Assembly: GCF_000340375.1 (NCBI RefSeq)
Contig: NZ_KB446647.1
Span: 322,166-386,165 of the forward strand
Length of the DNA: 64,000 bases
Direction: 5' to 3'
Source: Eggerthia catenaformis OT 569 = DSM 20559
GTDB lineage: Bacteria; Bacillota_I; Bacilli_A; Erysipelotrichales; Coprobacillaceae
Under the pieces are notes generated by a model. It saw only the letters and a list, made by a program, of their open reading frames with translations. It was not told where the DNA came from and searched no databases. Of the stretch, positions 1 to 7,927 are shown in pieces. Made by a program: the position numbers and the translations under genes. Position 1 is the stretch's first letter. Each line of letters opens with the position of its first letter.

Positions 1-46
1 TGATATGTACCCTCTTTACTGGACAATCAGTAAGGAGGGTATTTTT

Positions 47-616
47 ATGCGTTATAGCTATGAATTTAAGAAAAAATGTGTTGAAATGTATTATCAAGGA
101 ATTTATCCTGATACTCCTGAGGGGATCGATACCAAAATCTTTCGAAATAAAGTTAGAGAATGGGTTCGAATTGAAGAGGCAAACGGATCGGATGCTCTTC
201 GCCATAAGGCTCACAACAAAAATTGGACTCCGGAAGCTAAACTTGAACTTGTGGCTAAAGTGATTGCAGGTGAATCATACAAATCAGTGGCATTTAATGC
301 TGGAATTAGTGATGGTATGTTATATCAGTGGGTTCGCAAATATAAGATTTTTGGTTATAATGGACTTATCAATAAAAAGAAAGGTCGAAAATCAAAGAAT
401 CCGGATATGAAAAAAATAGGTACTAGAAAACCACCAAAACCAAATGAATCTGAATATGAAGAATTAATCAGATTAAGAGCTGAAAACGAATATATGAAAG
501 CAGAAATAGAAGTAATAAAAAAAGAGATCGCCTTGAGAGAAGAAAAGGAAGCTGCGCGACTCAAGGCGAAAAAGCAGCAATCATCAAAGAACTCCGCAAG
601 AATGGATACAAATTAA
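47..616 (+). CDS. IS3-family transposase OrfA (helix-turn-helix subunit)
   Basis: DNA-binding half of the IS3 transposase. I chose the ATG at 47 because AAGGAGG lies nine bases upstream (32-38); an earlier in-frame ATG at 5 lies inside the terminal repeat. The 190-residue product has two helix-turn-helix regions (about residues 1-50 and 65-110; the second contains ISDGMLYQWVRKY). A leucine-zipper-like stretch follows near residues 145-165 (ENEYMKAEIEVIKKE). The frame ends 18 bp before the first ATG of orfB, but the orfB frame is open well upstream, as expected for a frameshifted OrfAB fusion. The assignment is secure at family level. Confidence 0.93.
   Translation: MRYSYEFKKKCVEMYYQGIYPDTPEGIDTKIFRNKVREWVRIEEANGSDALRHKAHNKNWTPEAKLELVAKVIAGESYKSVAFNAGISDGMLYQWVRKYKIFGYNGLINKKKGRKSKNPDMKKIGTRKPPKPNESEYEELIRLRAENEYMKAEIEVIKKEIALREEKEAARLKAKKQQSSKNSARMDTN
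517..524 (+). other. Probable programmed -1 frameshift site of the IS3 element
   Basis: Seven A residues followed by G form the slippery heptamer A_AAA_AAA in the orfA frame. Slippage by -1 here enters a frame that stays open through 523-634 and joins OrfB (for example EKAAIIKELRKNGYK, conserved at OrfB N-termini). IS3 elements are known to make OrfAB this way. A second, weaker candidate is G_AAA_AAG at 568-574. Confidence 0.6.
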
Positions 617-633
617 AGTATCTCCTTAAAGCT

Positions 634-1434
634 GTGCCTATGGCTAAATCTACCTATTATTTTGAACTTAACAGAAAAGATGTTGTTGCTGAACGTAATC
701 AAGAATTACTAGAAGAAATCAAAAGTATTTTTGAAGAGAACAAACGTAGATACGGAGTAAGACGAGTTCATCAAGAACTTGTAAATCGTGGACACAAGAT
801 AAACCATAAGCGAGTTCAGCGTCTTATGCATGAAGCCAGCTTGTCCGGAAAACGTCCAAAGCAAAAATATCACTCATACAAAGGCAAAGTTGGAAAGATT
901 GCAGATAACATAATAGATAGAGATTTCACAACAACTGCACCATTACAGAAATGGACAACAGATATATCTCAGTTCAATTTTTCATGGGGAAAGTGTTATA
1001 TATCGCCGGTACTAGACATGAATACAAACGAGATTGTTTCATATGATTTATCAACTACTCCAAATCTTGAACAGATAGTAAGAATGCTGGATAGAGCTTT
1101 AGATAAGTTTCCCAATGTTGAAGATCTTATATTTCATTCGGATCAAGGTTGGCAATATCAACATGCTTATTTCAGAAATATTTTACAGGAACACGGAATT
1201 ATCCAATCAATGTCACGAAAAGGGAATTGCTATGATAATTGTATTATGGAGTCATTCTTTGGAAGGTTAAAAAACGAGATGTATTATGGTCATGAAAAGG
1301 ACTATTCTTCTTTTGAAGAATTCTCGAAGGCTGTTGCAGAGTATATAGATTATTATAACAACAAAAGAATTCAGGCGAAAACAAAATGGATGCCACCTGT
1401 AAAATACAGGATAACATCCATGTGTTCAGCCTAG
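634..1434 (+). CDS. IS3-family transposase OrfB (DDE integrase core)
   Basis: Catalytic half of the transposase; it carries out strand cleavage and transfer with OrfA as the OrfAB fusion. An N-terminal HTH_21-like segment (RRYGVRRVHQEL) precedes an rve-type integrase core. The DDE residues are visible: D in WTTDISQF, D in HSDQGWQYQ and E in NCYDNCIMESFFGRLK. The first ATG is at 634 but translation probably enters from orfA by frameshift, which would add about 37 residues. No internal stop is present, so the element looks able to transpose. Confidence 0.93.
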   Translation: MPMAKSTYYFELNRKDVVAERNQELLEEIKSIFEENKRRYGVRRVHQELVNRGHKINHKRVQRLMHEASLSGKRPKQKYHSYKGKVGKIADNIIDRDFTTTAPLQKWTTDISQFNFSWGKCYISPVLDMNTNEIVSYDLSTTPNLEQIVRMLDRALDKFPNVEDLIFHSDQGWQYQHAYFRNILQEHGIIQSMSRKGNCYDNCIMESFFGRLKNEMYYGHEKDYSSFEEFSKAVAEYIDYYNNKRIQAKTKWMPPVKYRITSMCSA

Positions 1435-1483
1435 CTCATAAATATGTGTCCAGAATTCTGGGTACATATCAATCCGTTTTTAA

Positions 1484-1497
1484 GTTAGACATAACTA
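1484..1497 (-). promoter_or_regulatory. Putative DtxR/MntR-type operator copy
   Basis: On the minus strand this reads TAGTTATGTCTAAC, identical over 14 bases to 20075-20088 in front of the metal ABC transporter operon. It lies between the IS3 right end (1471) and the stop of the BMP gene (1500-1502). No gene it could control is visible inside the window, so its target would be left of the IS3 element. Regulator identity is inferred. Confidence 0.45.
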
Positions 1498-1499
1498 CA

Positions 1500-2585
1500 T
1501 TATTTTTCGTATGCAACAGTAGTATTAGTTAAAACCTTCTTTAGCTGTTCAGCATTTGGACTACCCTTAGCCTTCTTATCAACATCATTAGATGAAATGA
1601 TTTTTACTTTATCGTCTTTTACATCATTGTATATTTTTTCATAATCAGCTTTTGTGAATTTCTTAAATCTAGAAAAATCATCAGGCAGACCAACAAAGCC
1701 ACCCTTAGCATCTAATAAATTTACGCCACCTTTAAATTTATTACTATAAATTAATTCTAACTGTTTAGTAACTGTACCTTTAACATTCTTCATAGCTGAA
1801 GTAATAACAGTATCAGATTGTTGTTTCTGATCTGAGTCAACACCGATAACTTTCTTTTTAGTTTCAGTTGCTGCTGAGAAGATAGAATTACAAATCTGTC
1901 CACCGCAAGAGAAGATAACTTCAGTTCCTGCTTTGTACCATCCTTTTGCTTTAGTAGCAATATCAGGTGATTCATTAAATGTACCAGAATACCAGTATTT
2001 AACTTCTATTTTAGTTTTTAATTCCTTAGCTGCATCATTAGCACCCTGTAAATAGCCATATCCATAGTTAATAACAGCTGGAAGAGCAATACCGCCCATA
2101 AATCCAAGCTTAGTATAGCCATCTTTAACAGCTGCATAACCGGCTAAATAGCCAGGCTGATATTCTTTGTAGTTTGCTGAAAATACATTTTCTTTTGGTT
2201 CAATTAATTTACCATCTTCTGTCTGGGGCTGATGGTCAATCAAAATAAACTTAACGTCCTTATAAGCTGAATCTTCCTGAATTTTTCCAATAGCAGCAGC
2301 AAACTTAAATCCCGGAAGGACAACAACTTTAGCTCCATTAGACACAGCGCTTTTAATCTGTGATTTATAGCCGGCAGTATCAAATGAAGCAGGCTTATAA
2401 TACTTGTAACTCAGCTTGTTCTTTGTGCCATACTCTTTTACTGCCTCCCATGCGGCCTGATTGAATGACTTGTCATTGATATCACCAGAGTCAGTAATCA
2501 TAGCAAGTTCAGCTTTGTTACTTTTGCTTCCACATCCAACTAACACCATTGATAGTACGACTGCGGATGCCAATACTTTTTTCAT
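1500..2585 (-). CDS. BMP-family (Med/PnrA) substrate-binding lipoprotein
   Basis: Extracellular lipid-anchored binding protein of the basic membrane protein family, whose characterised members bind nucleosides for ABC transporters. A lipoprotein signal peptide with lipobox VLVGC (Cys at about 18) is followed by the family hallmark AMITDSGDINDKSFNQAAWEA. Further typical segments are VVLPGF, LIDHQP, KLGFMGG and IGVDSDQ. At 361 residues it has the normal family length. The start is supported by AAGGAGG just upstream. No permease or ATPase gene is adjacent; they may lie elsewhere. The 3' flank has been replaced by the IS3 element. Confidence 0.9.
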   Translation of the reverse strand: MKKVLASAVVLSMVLVGCGSKSNKAELAMITDSGDINDKSFNQAAWEAVKEYGTKNKLSYKYYKPASFDTAGYKSQIKSAVSNGAKVVVLPGFKFAAAIGKIQEDSAYKDVKFILIDHQPQTEDGKLIEPKENVFSANYKEYQPGYLAGYAAVKDGYTKLGFMGGIALPAVINYGYGYLQGANDAAKELKTKIEVKYWYSGTFNESPDIATKAKGWYKAGTEVIFSCGGQICNSIFSAATETKKKVIGVDSDQKQQSDTVITSAMKNVKGTVTKQLELIYSNKFKGGVNLLDAKGGFVGLPDDFSRFKKFTKADYEKIYNDVKDDKVKIISSNDVDKKAKGSPNAEQLKKVLTNTTVAYEK

Positions 2586-2619
2586 CTTAAAAAATCCTCC
2601 TTAAATGATTTATATACTT

Positions 2620-2648
2620 ATTTTATCACGCATGACTAAGTTTTTAAA
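2620..2648 (-). promoter_or_regulatory. Probable promoter of the BMP lipoprotein gene
   Basis: An extended -10 (TGATAAAAT on the minus strand, 2620-2628) lies about 35 bases upstream of the ATG. The -35 region (TTTAAA at 2643-2648) is poor, as is often the case with extended -10 promoters. Inferred from sequence only. Confidence 0.35.
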
Positions 2649-2661
2649 GTCTAAAAGTTAA

Positions 2662-2686
2662 AAGAGCAACTATTATAGTTGCTCTT
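2662..2686 (-). terminator. Rho-independent terminator of ftsK
   Basis: A perfect 11-bp stem (AAGAGCAACTA / TAGTTGCTCTT) has a three-base loop that is exactly the TAA stop codon of ftsK. It is followed on the minus strand by TTAACTTTT. Confidence 0.75.
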
Positions 2687-4952
2687 CTGAATAACTTTGA
2701 ATATAAACTTCTCTAGGCTTAGAACCAATCTGTGGTCCAATAACACCATTTTCTTCTAATTGATCCATGATTCTGGCTGCTTTATTATAGCCAATATGAA
2801 ACTTTCTCTGCAATAAAGAAGTTGATGCTTTCTGCATCTGAATAACGAAATCTCGACATTCTTCATATTCTTCATCTTCTTGAGCAAAAGGATCATCACC
2901 ACTATTACTTTTATCATTAGAAAGCTCTTTAGCATTTACATATTTATCTTCATAGTTTGTTTCCATCTGATGAGAAGCAAAGTCAACAATTCTAGCTACT
3001 TCTGAATCATCAACATATGCTCCTTGTACTCTTACAGGAGATGAAGCGTCCATTGGTGAAAAAAGCATATCTCCTTTTCCTAATAGTTTTTCAGCACCGG
3101 AAGCATCTAGAATAGTACGAGAATCAATTTGTGATGAAACCGCAAAAGCAATACGTGAAGGAATATTAGCTTTAATAACCCCTGTTATAATATTAGTTGA
3201 TGGTCTTTGAGTTGCAACAATCATATGAATACCTGCTGCACGAGCCATTTGTGAAATTCTCATAATACAATCTTCAACAGTCTTACTGGCAACCATCATC
3301 AAATCAGCAACTTCATCAAGAATAACAACATGATAAGGCATAATTTCTTTCTTATCATCATGACTATTATTATAGTTTCCTGCAAATTCATTATAGCTAG
3401 AAATATTACGCTGATTGTTAGCAGCAAATACTTCATAACGTCTTTCCATTTCATTGACAACTTCCTGAAGTACACCGGCAGCTTTCTTGGCATCAGTGAC
3501 AACGGGTGCTAATAAATGAGGAACACCATTATAATTAGATAATTCAACTTTTTTTGGATCTACTAAAATCAGACGCACTTCTTCAGGAGATGCCTTCATC
3601 AATAAACTTGTAATAATAACATTAACACAAACTGATTTTCCGGAGCCGGTAGCACCTGCAATCAATAAGTGAGGCATTTTATTAAGTTCTGCTACCACAA
3701 GATTACCTTCAATATCCTTACCTAAAGGTACGGCAAGTTTATTACTCCAGCTTTTATGTCTCATAGCTAACTGAAATATTTCATTAAATGGAACCATTGA
3801 AGGTGATTTATTAGGTATTTCTACACCTACAAAAGGTTTACCCGGAATAGGAGCTTCAATACGAATTTCTTTAGCGGCTAAAGCCAACTGAATATCATCC
3901 TGTAATGAAAGAATCTTATTAACTCGTGTTCCAATATCCAGTTTTAATTCATATTTAGTAACAGTAGGTCCAATATGGTAATCTTCAACATGAGCATTAA
4001 CACCAAATTGTTTTAATAAATTTTCTAAAAGTAAAGCTGTAGATTTTGCTGCTCTGCTATCGTCATTACCTTTCTTATTCCTTGTAATCGGATTTAAAAG
4101 CTTATAAGTAGGAAGCTGATAACTGCTTATAATTTGAGGATTATGTTCAATAATAGTTTCTTTTTTTTCTATTGGTTTATTTTTCTGTTTAGTTTTAGTT
4201 TTTTCTTCGATATCCAATTTTAAGGTATTCTCATTAAATGAGAAGGCATCAGTAATTTCCGATTCAATATAGCTATCCTGATGATCTTCAAAGACATCAT
4301 CAGGAAATAATGTTATTTCCTTTTCCTGTTTCATAAAATCAAAGAATTTAGGAGTTTTCTTTCTGATCATTATTTTATTTGATTCTTCTTTTATCGGCTC
4401 TACATTTTTTTCTATATTCTTTTTAGGGTGAGCATTACGATAATTCTTATAGTGTGAATAAATAAAGCTATATAAAAGAATTATAGCAATAGAAAGAATT
4501 AATAATGCTCCTATCAAAGCTCCAACAACATCAAACAGCTGACTGAAAAGACCATAAAATAAAGCACCAAACAATCCTCCCTGAGGATATGAGCGATGTT
4601 TCAGATAATTAACAAATATTGTGATTCCCTTAAAATCTTTCTGTACAAGCAAAAGCATTTCAGCTGAAATAAATAATAAGAATGCTCCCATGATTTCAGC
4701 TGATAAAAAATGATAAAAAAGTCCTGAATATAGAGTATAGAGAGAAAGAATTCCTACTAGAATATAAAACAGATAAACAACTACGGAACCAAAAAAGAAA
4801 ACAAAAAAGATATGAAAATAAGCTCCTAACTTTCCCATCTGAAAAGCAGATACAATAATTAAAAATAAAAATATTAAAGCAATGATACGACGTGATAAAG
4901 GTGTCATATGAACACTTGCTGATTGTGATTTTTTCTTTGTTCTTTGTGCCAT
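2673..4952 (-). CDS. ftsK: FtsK/SpoIIIE-family DNA translocase
   Basis: Septum-located, ATP-driven DNA pump that clears chromosomal DNA from the closing division septum. About four N-terminal membrane segments occupy residues 20-170. A charged linker follows, then the motor domain with Walker A GATGSGKSV (near residue 434) and Walker B VVILDEVADLMM. The C-terminal gamma winged helix contains LLQRKFHIGYNKAARIMDQLEE. I place the start at the ATG at 4952 (MAQRTKKK) because GAGGAG lies just upstream; the frame is open further but would overlap the neighbour. The position downstream of an RNase J2-type gene matches the Bacillus spoIIIE locus. Confidence 0.93.
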   Translation of the reverse strand: MAQRTKKKSQSASVHMTPLSRRIIALIFLFLIIVSAFQMGKLGAYFHIFFVFFFGSVVVYLFYILVGILSLYTLYSGLFYHFLSAEIMGAFLLFISAEMLLLVQKDFKGITIFVNYLKHRSYPQGGLFGALFYGLFSQLFDVVGALIGALLILSIAIILLYSFIYSHYKNYRNAHPKKNIEKNVEPIKEESNKIMIRKKTPKFFDFMKQEKEITLFPDDVFEDHQDSYIESEITDAFSFNENTLKLDIEEKTKTKQKNKPIEKKETIIEHNPQIISSYQLPTYKLLNPITRNKKGNDDSRAAKSTALLLENLLKQFGVNAHVEDYHIGPTVTKYELKLDIGTRVNKILSLQDDIQLALAAKEIRIEAPIPGKPFVGVEIPNKSPSMVPFNEIFQLAMRHKSWSNKLAVPLGKDIEGNLVVAELNKMPHLLIAGATGSGKSVCVNVIITSLLMKASPEEVRLILVDPKKVELSNYNGVPHLLAPVVTDAKKAAGVLQEVVNEMERRYEVFAANNQRNISSYNEFAGNYNNSHDDKKEIMPYHVVILDEVADLMMVASKTVEDCIMRISQMARAAGIHMIVATQRPSTNIITGVIKANIPSRIAFAVSSQIDSRTILDASGAEKLLGKGDMLFSPMDASSPVRVQGAYVDDSEVARIVDFASHQMETNYEDKYVNAKELSNDKSNSGDDPFAQEDEEYEECRDFVIQMQKASTSLLQRKFHIGYNKAARIMDQLEENGVIGPQIGSKPREVYIQSYSEEQL

Positions 4953-5001
4953 TACAACTCTCCTCGTATGAATGATTATAGCAAAAAATCCTACAAATGA
5001 A

Positions 5002-5027
5002 AAGTATAAGCCAAAAGGCTTATACTT
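5002..5027 (-). terminator. Terminator after the RNase J-like gene
   Basis: A perfect 11-bp stem (AAGTATAAGCC / GGCTTATACTT) with a four-base loop is followed on the minus strand by TTTCATTTG. The rnj stop codon (5020-5022) lies inside the stem. Confidence 0.7.
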
Positions 5028-6717
5028 CAATTACAACACTGATAAAAACAGGTTTCTTCCCTATCTCTTTCATAATATACTTCATTGAAGCATCACGCAT
5101 AGCATTTCTGACTTCCTGCATATCTTTATAAGGATTCAGTTTAAGCTTGGCAACTTCCTCTTCACATAGTTCAATAATTTTTTTAATAATATATTGTGAA
5201 TCTTTTAAATAAACAAAGCCTCTGGTCTGACAATCTGTCTGAGCAATGATTTCTTTTGTATGACGATCAATTGTGATTCCAACAACAACAACACCATCAT
5301 TGGATAACTGAATACGATCATCAATAACCTTTTCTCCGACATCACCGATGCCACTTCCATCCACCATAACATCTTCAATATCAATCACATGACGATCATC
5401 TAATAGCTTTCCTTTGTCAAAAGTAATTTCTTCACCATTATCAATAATAATAATATGATCATCATCAATATTCATACTTTTTGCTACATTAGCATTAGCA
5501 ATAAAATGCTGATATTCACCTTTAATAGGTATAAAATAGCGAGGATTAAACATTTGAATAAGAACCTTTATATCTTCACTGGAAGCATGCATAGATTGAA
5601 GATCTTTGTTTTTCAAAATAGCAATCTTATCAGCTTCACTTTTATACAAATCATTATGCACCTTAACCGCAATTTTTTCAGTTCCTGGAAGAACGGGAGA
5701 AGCAACAATAAATGTATCGCCCTTTCTTAGCTTTAAATCATCTCCGCCATCTAATATATCAGAAATATCAGTATAAATAGTATGTGGTGCACCACTTAAT
5801 AAAATAACATAGTTTCTGTCCTTAACTGGATTACCAACATTTTCTTTGCTGCCAAGATTCTTTAATGGCACTTCGATTACGGGCTTTCTCATTGTCTTAC
5901 CAATTCTCAAAATAGAATTTGTCTTATCATATTTATCTCTTCCATAAAAAACAATCTGACGATGATATTTTTTAGTTAACTCAACAATCTCTTGAGTTCT
6001 AAATACATTTTGAGCATAGGAAGAAATAATAATTCTTCCGCTTGCCTCTTCAAACAGATGCTCTATTTTATTAGTTAATTTATGATTAGGTGATGTATAT
6101 CCTTCTTTTTTAGCATATGTAGATTCAACCATCAATGCTAAAACACCTTTTTTGCCTATTTCAAGCATTTTCTGCAAATTACACTTAAAACCTTCAGGAG
6201 CTCCAAAGTCTATAATAAATTCACTTCCATAAACAATATATCCTTCACTTGTATCAATCGCAACGCCAACAGTTCCCGGAATAGAATGTGTGATTGGGAA
6301 AAATTCAATATTTCTACCGGCAATTTCAATAGAAGCATCTCTTTTTACTCTATTCAAGTTAATGTTTAGTGAAGTCTTAGTACTTCTTTCAAAATGTTCA
6401 ATCATCTGTTCGATAAGATCGACAGTTAAAGCAGGTGCATAAACAGGAACATCTCCCACTTCTTTAAGCAAGTAAGGCAAAGCTGCCATTACATCATCAT
6501 GGGCATGAGTAATAATAATTGCAGCAATATCATTCTTTCTTTCAGATAGATAATCAAAGCTAGGAATGATGATATCTACTCCTAATTTATCTAAATCCGG
6601 AAATCGATGACCGGCATCTATTATGAAAATACTATTATTTATTTCAATACAGTACATGCTTTTTCCTAATTCAGCTTGTCCGCCGATAGGAAGTATTTTA
6701 ATTTGATCTCTTTTCAT
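5020..6717 (-). CDS. rnjB: RNase J2-like metallo-beta-lactamase/beta-CASP protein, degenerate active site
   Basis: Family role: RNase J proteins process and degrade mRNA; J2 acts mainly as the partner of J1. The beta-lactamase core, beta-CASP insert and C-terminal domain are all present in 565 residues. Several zinc ligands are changed. The HxHxDH motif reads HAHDDV (about residues 72-77), the usual GDFKFD reads GSEFIID, the HxSGH region is shortened to HASSED, and PVHGE reads PIKGE. Such losses are known for J2 rather than J1, and the gene sits beside ftsK as rnjB does in Bacillus. I chose the ATG at 6717 because AAAGGA precedes it. A J1 paralogue should exist elsewhere. Confidence 0.85.
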   Translation of the reverse strand: MKRDQIKILPIGGQAELGKSMYCIEINNSIFIIDAGHRFPDLDKLGVDIIIPSFDYLSERKNDIAAIIITHAHDDVMAALPYLLKEVGDVPVYAPALTVDLIEQMIEHFERSTKTSLNINLNRVKRDASIEIAGRNIEFFPITHSIPGTVGVAIDTSEGYIVYGSEFIIDFGAPEGFKCNLQKMLEIGKKGVLALMVESTYAKKEGYTSPNHKLTNKIEHLFEEASGRIIISSYAQNVFRTQEIVELTKKYHRQIVFYGRDKYDKTNSILRIGKTMRKPVIEVPLKNLGSKENVGNPVKDRNYVILLSGAPHTIYTDISDILDGGDDLKLRKGDTFIVASPVLPGTEKIAVKVHNDLYKSEADKIAILKNKDLQSMHASSEDIKVLIQMFNPRYFIPIKGEYQHFIANANVAKSMNIDDDHIIIIDNGEEITFDKGKLLDDRHVIDIEDVMVDGSGIGDVGEKVIDDRIQLSNDGVVVVGITIDRHTKEIIAQTDCQTRGFVYLKDSQYIIKKIIELCEEEVAKLKLNPYKDMQEVRNAMRDASMKYIMKEIGKKPVFISVVIEV

Positions 6718-6770
6718 TACAATTCCTTTCTTTCCAATGTATTTCAACAACTACATAATAACACAAATAT

Positions 6771-6798
6771 TTGAAAAAACATAATAAAAACCTATAAT
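6771..6798 (+). promoter_or_regulatory. Sigma-A-type promoter of the 6816 membrane-protein gene
   Basis: TTGAAA (6771-6776), a 16-base spacer and TATAAT (6793-6798) lie directly upstream of AAAGGAG and the ATG at 6816. Confidence 0.65.
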
Positions 6799-6815
6799 AG
6801 AGTAAAGGAGTTTTT

Positions 6816-7319
6816 ATGACTGATTTATTATTTTTATTATTCATGATTTATTTTACAACCAGAAATTCTATTCTGAGTGAAAATATTACAATTCTAAGTA
6901 ATATGCCTCAATATCATTATTACATTCTTTTTTATTTTTTTCTATTCATAGTCTACTATTCATATAGTTTTTTTAAATATACTAAAAATAAATTTGTTTT
7001 ACTCGCAGCTTTGCTTATGTATACAGGATTATTGTTTCCTTACAAAGTTCATACAGTAAATGGAACATTACATGTTATGCTTATTCAATTAAGTGTGTTT
7101 ATAATTCTTATTGTTTTAATACACTATATTTACCACTTATCTTATACTAATTATAATCAATCTTTACAATTATTACATCTAATAAGCTCTGCTTTTTTAT
7201 TTATCTTGACAATCTATTTCTTTTGTGGATGCATTAATGGACTAATCGAGTGTTTGTTACTTATCTTTTTAATACTGATTAAGCAAAATATAAAAAATCA
7301 CTCCATAAGAAGTGATTAA
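6816..7319 (+). CDS. Small polytopic membrane protein, unknown function
   Basis: I do not recognise this family. The 167-residue product is almost entirely hydrophobic, with about five predicted membrane segments and short polar loops, and it has no recognisable motif. It has a good promoter and a strong ribosome-binding site (AAAGGAG seven bases before the ATG), so it is very likely expressed. It is divergent from the RNase J-like gene and its 3' end overlaps the tRNA-Arg terminator. Confidence 0.6.
   Translation: MTDLLFLLFMIYFTTRNSILSENITILSNMPQYHYYILFYFFLFIVYYSYSFFKYTKNKFVLLAALLMYTGLLFPYKVHTVNGTLHVMLIQLSVFIILIVLIHYIYHLSYTNYNQSLQLLHLISSAFLFILTIYFFCGCINGLIECLLLIFLILIKQNIKNHSIRSD
7296..7317 (-). 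terminator. Terminator downstream of tRNA-Arg
   Basis: The stem AATCACT / AGTGATT is followed on the minus strand by TTTTTTAT. It lies 12 bp beyond the tRNA 3' end and overlaps the end of the converging plus-strand gene. Confidence 0.6.
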
Positions 7320-7328
7320 TTAATGAAA

Positions 7329-7405
7329 TGGCGTCCACGGAGGGATTCGAACCCGCGACCGCACGCTTAGAAGGCGTGTGCTCTATCCAGCTGAGCTACG
7401 TAGAC
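7329..7405 (-). tRNA. tRNA-Arg(TCT)
   Basis: A complete cloverleaf is readable. The acceptor GTCTACG pairs with CGTGGAC, the anticodon stem CACGC/GCGTG encloses the loop CTTCTAA giving anticodon TCT, and the T-arm contains GGTTCGAATCC. The CCA end is encoded. It reads AGA codons, which are common in this AT-rich genome. Confidence 0.97.
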
Positions 7406-7458
7406 ATATTTAGTACGTGATTTATATTAGCATACTATAAATATTCACGCAAGTATTT

Positions 7459-7926
7459 TTACAAAAAAGTCTTGAACTCTATTTGTAGATTTTTACCATT
7501 AACATAGATGACAGCATATCCTGCCTGAGATCCTCCTCTTGGCCATGAAGTAGAACCGGGATTAATAAAATGATATCCATTTTTGATAATGTGAGAAGGA
7601 ATATGTGTATGTCCGGATAATAAGACATCACAGTTTTTATTTTTTAAATCTCTCATCATATATTCTTCTCTATTAAAATAGCCATAGAACTGTCCGTGAG
7701 TTACTAAAAATTCTAACTCATCTACTTTAAATTGAGCATAGCGAGGCAAATCAAGACCCCAGTCATTATTTCCGGCAACACAGATATAGCCTGATAATTC
7801 TAATGAATTATCTGCTTCACTATCCCCACAGTGAACATATAAATAAGCATCCGGTTCTAATTCTTTAAGCAGTGATGTTTTTTCATGATCTCCATGATTA
7901 TCACTCATAACAACAATTTTTTTCAT
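7459..7926 (-). CDS. Metallophosphoesterase, YfcE/MJ0936-type phosphodiesterase
   Basis: Small calcineurin-like phosphodiesterase; family members hydrolyse phosphodiester substrates with two metal ions. All ligand motifs are visible in order: SDNHGD (residues 8-13), HCGDSE, GNNDW, THGQFYG and SGHTHIPS, followed by NPGS. At 155 residues it has the usual length. It is two bases downstream of the VanY-like gene, so the two are probably co-transcribed. The physiological substrate is not deducible. Confidence 0.88.
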   Translation of the reverse strand: MKKIVVMSDNHGDHEKTSLLKELEPDAYLYVHCGDSEADNSLELSGYICVAGNNDWGLDLPRYAQFKVDELEFLVTHGQFYGYFNREEYMMRDLKNKNCDVLLSGHTHIPSHIIKNGYHFINPGSTSWPRGGSQAGYAVIYVNGKNLQIEFKTFL

Positions 7927-7927
7927 A

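Larger units (their letters stand above)
1..1471 (+). mobile_element. IS3-family insertion sequence, complete
   Basis: The element is bounded by 25-bp imperfect inverted repeats at 1-25 and 1447-1471. Both read TGATATGTACCC, then six variable bases, then CTGGACA. It carries orfA and orfB in a -1 frame relationship, the standard IS3 layout. It begins exactly at the first base of the window, so the target-site duplication cannot be checked. It lies 28 bp from the stop codon of the BMP lipoprotein gene, and no terminator for that gene is visible between them. Confidence 0.93.

Noticed and set aside
7329-7405. tRNA-Arg as an attachment site for an integrated element
   Set aside because: No integrase or repeated tRNA 3' end was found beside it; neighbours are ordinary genes.
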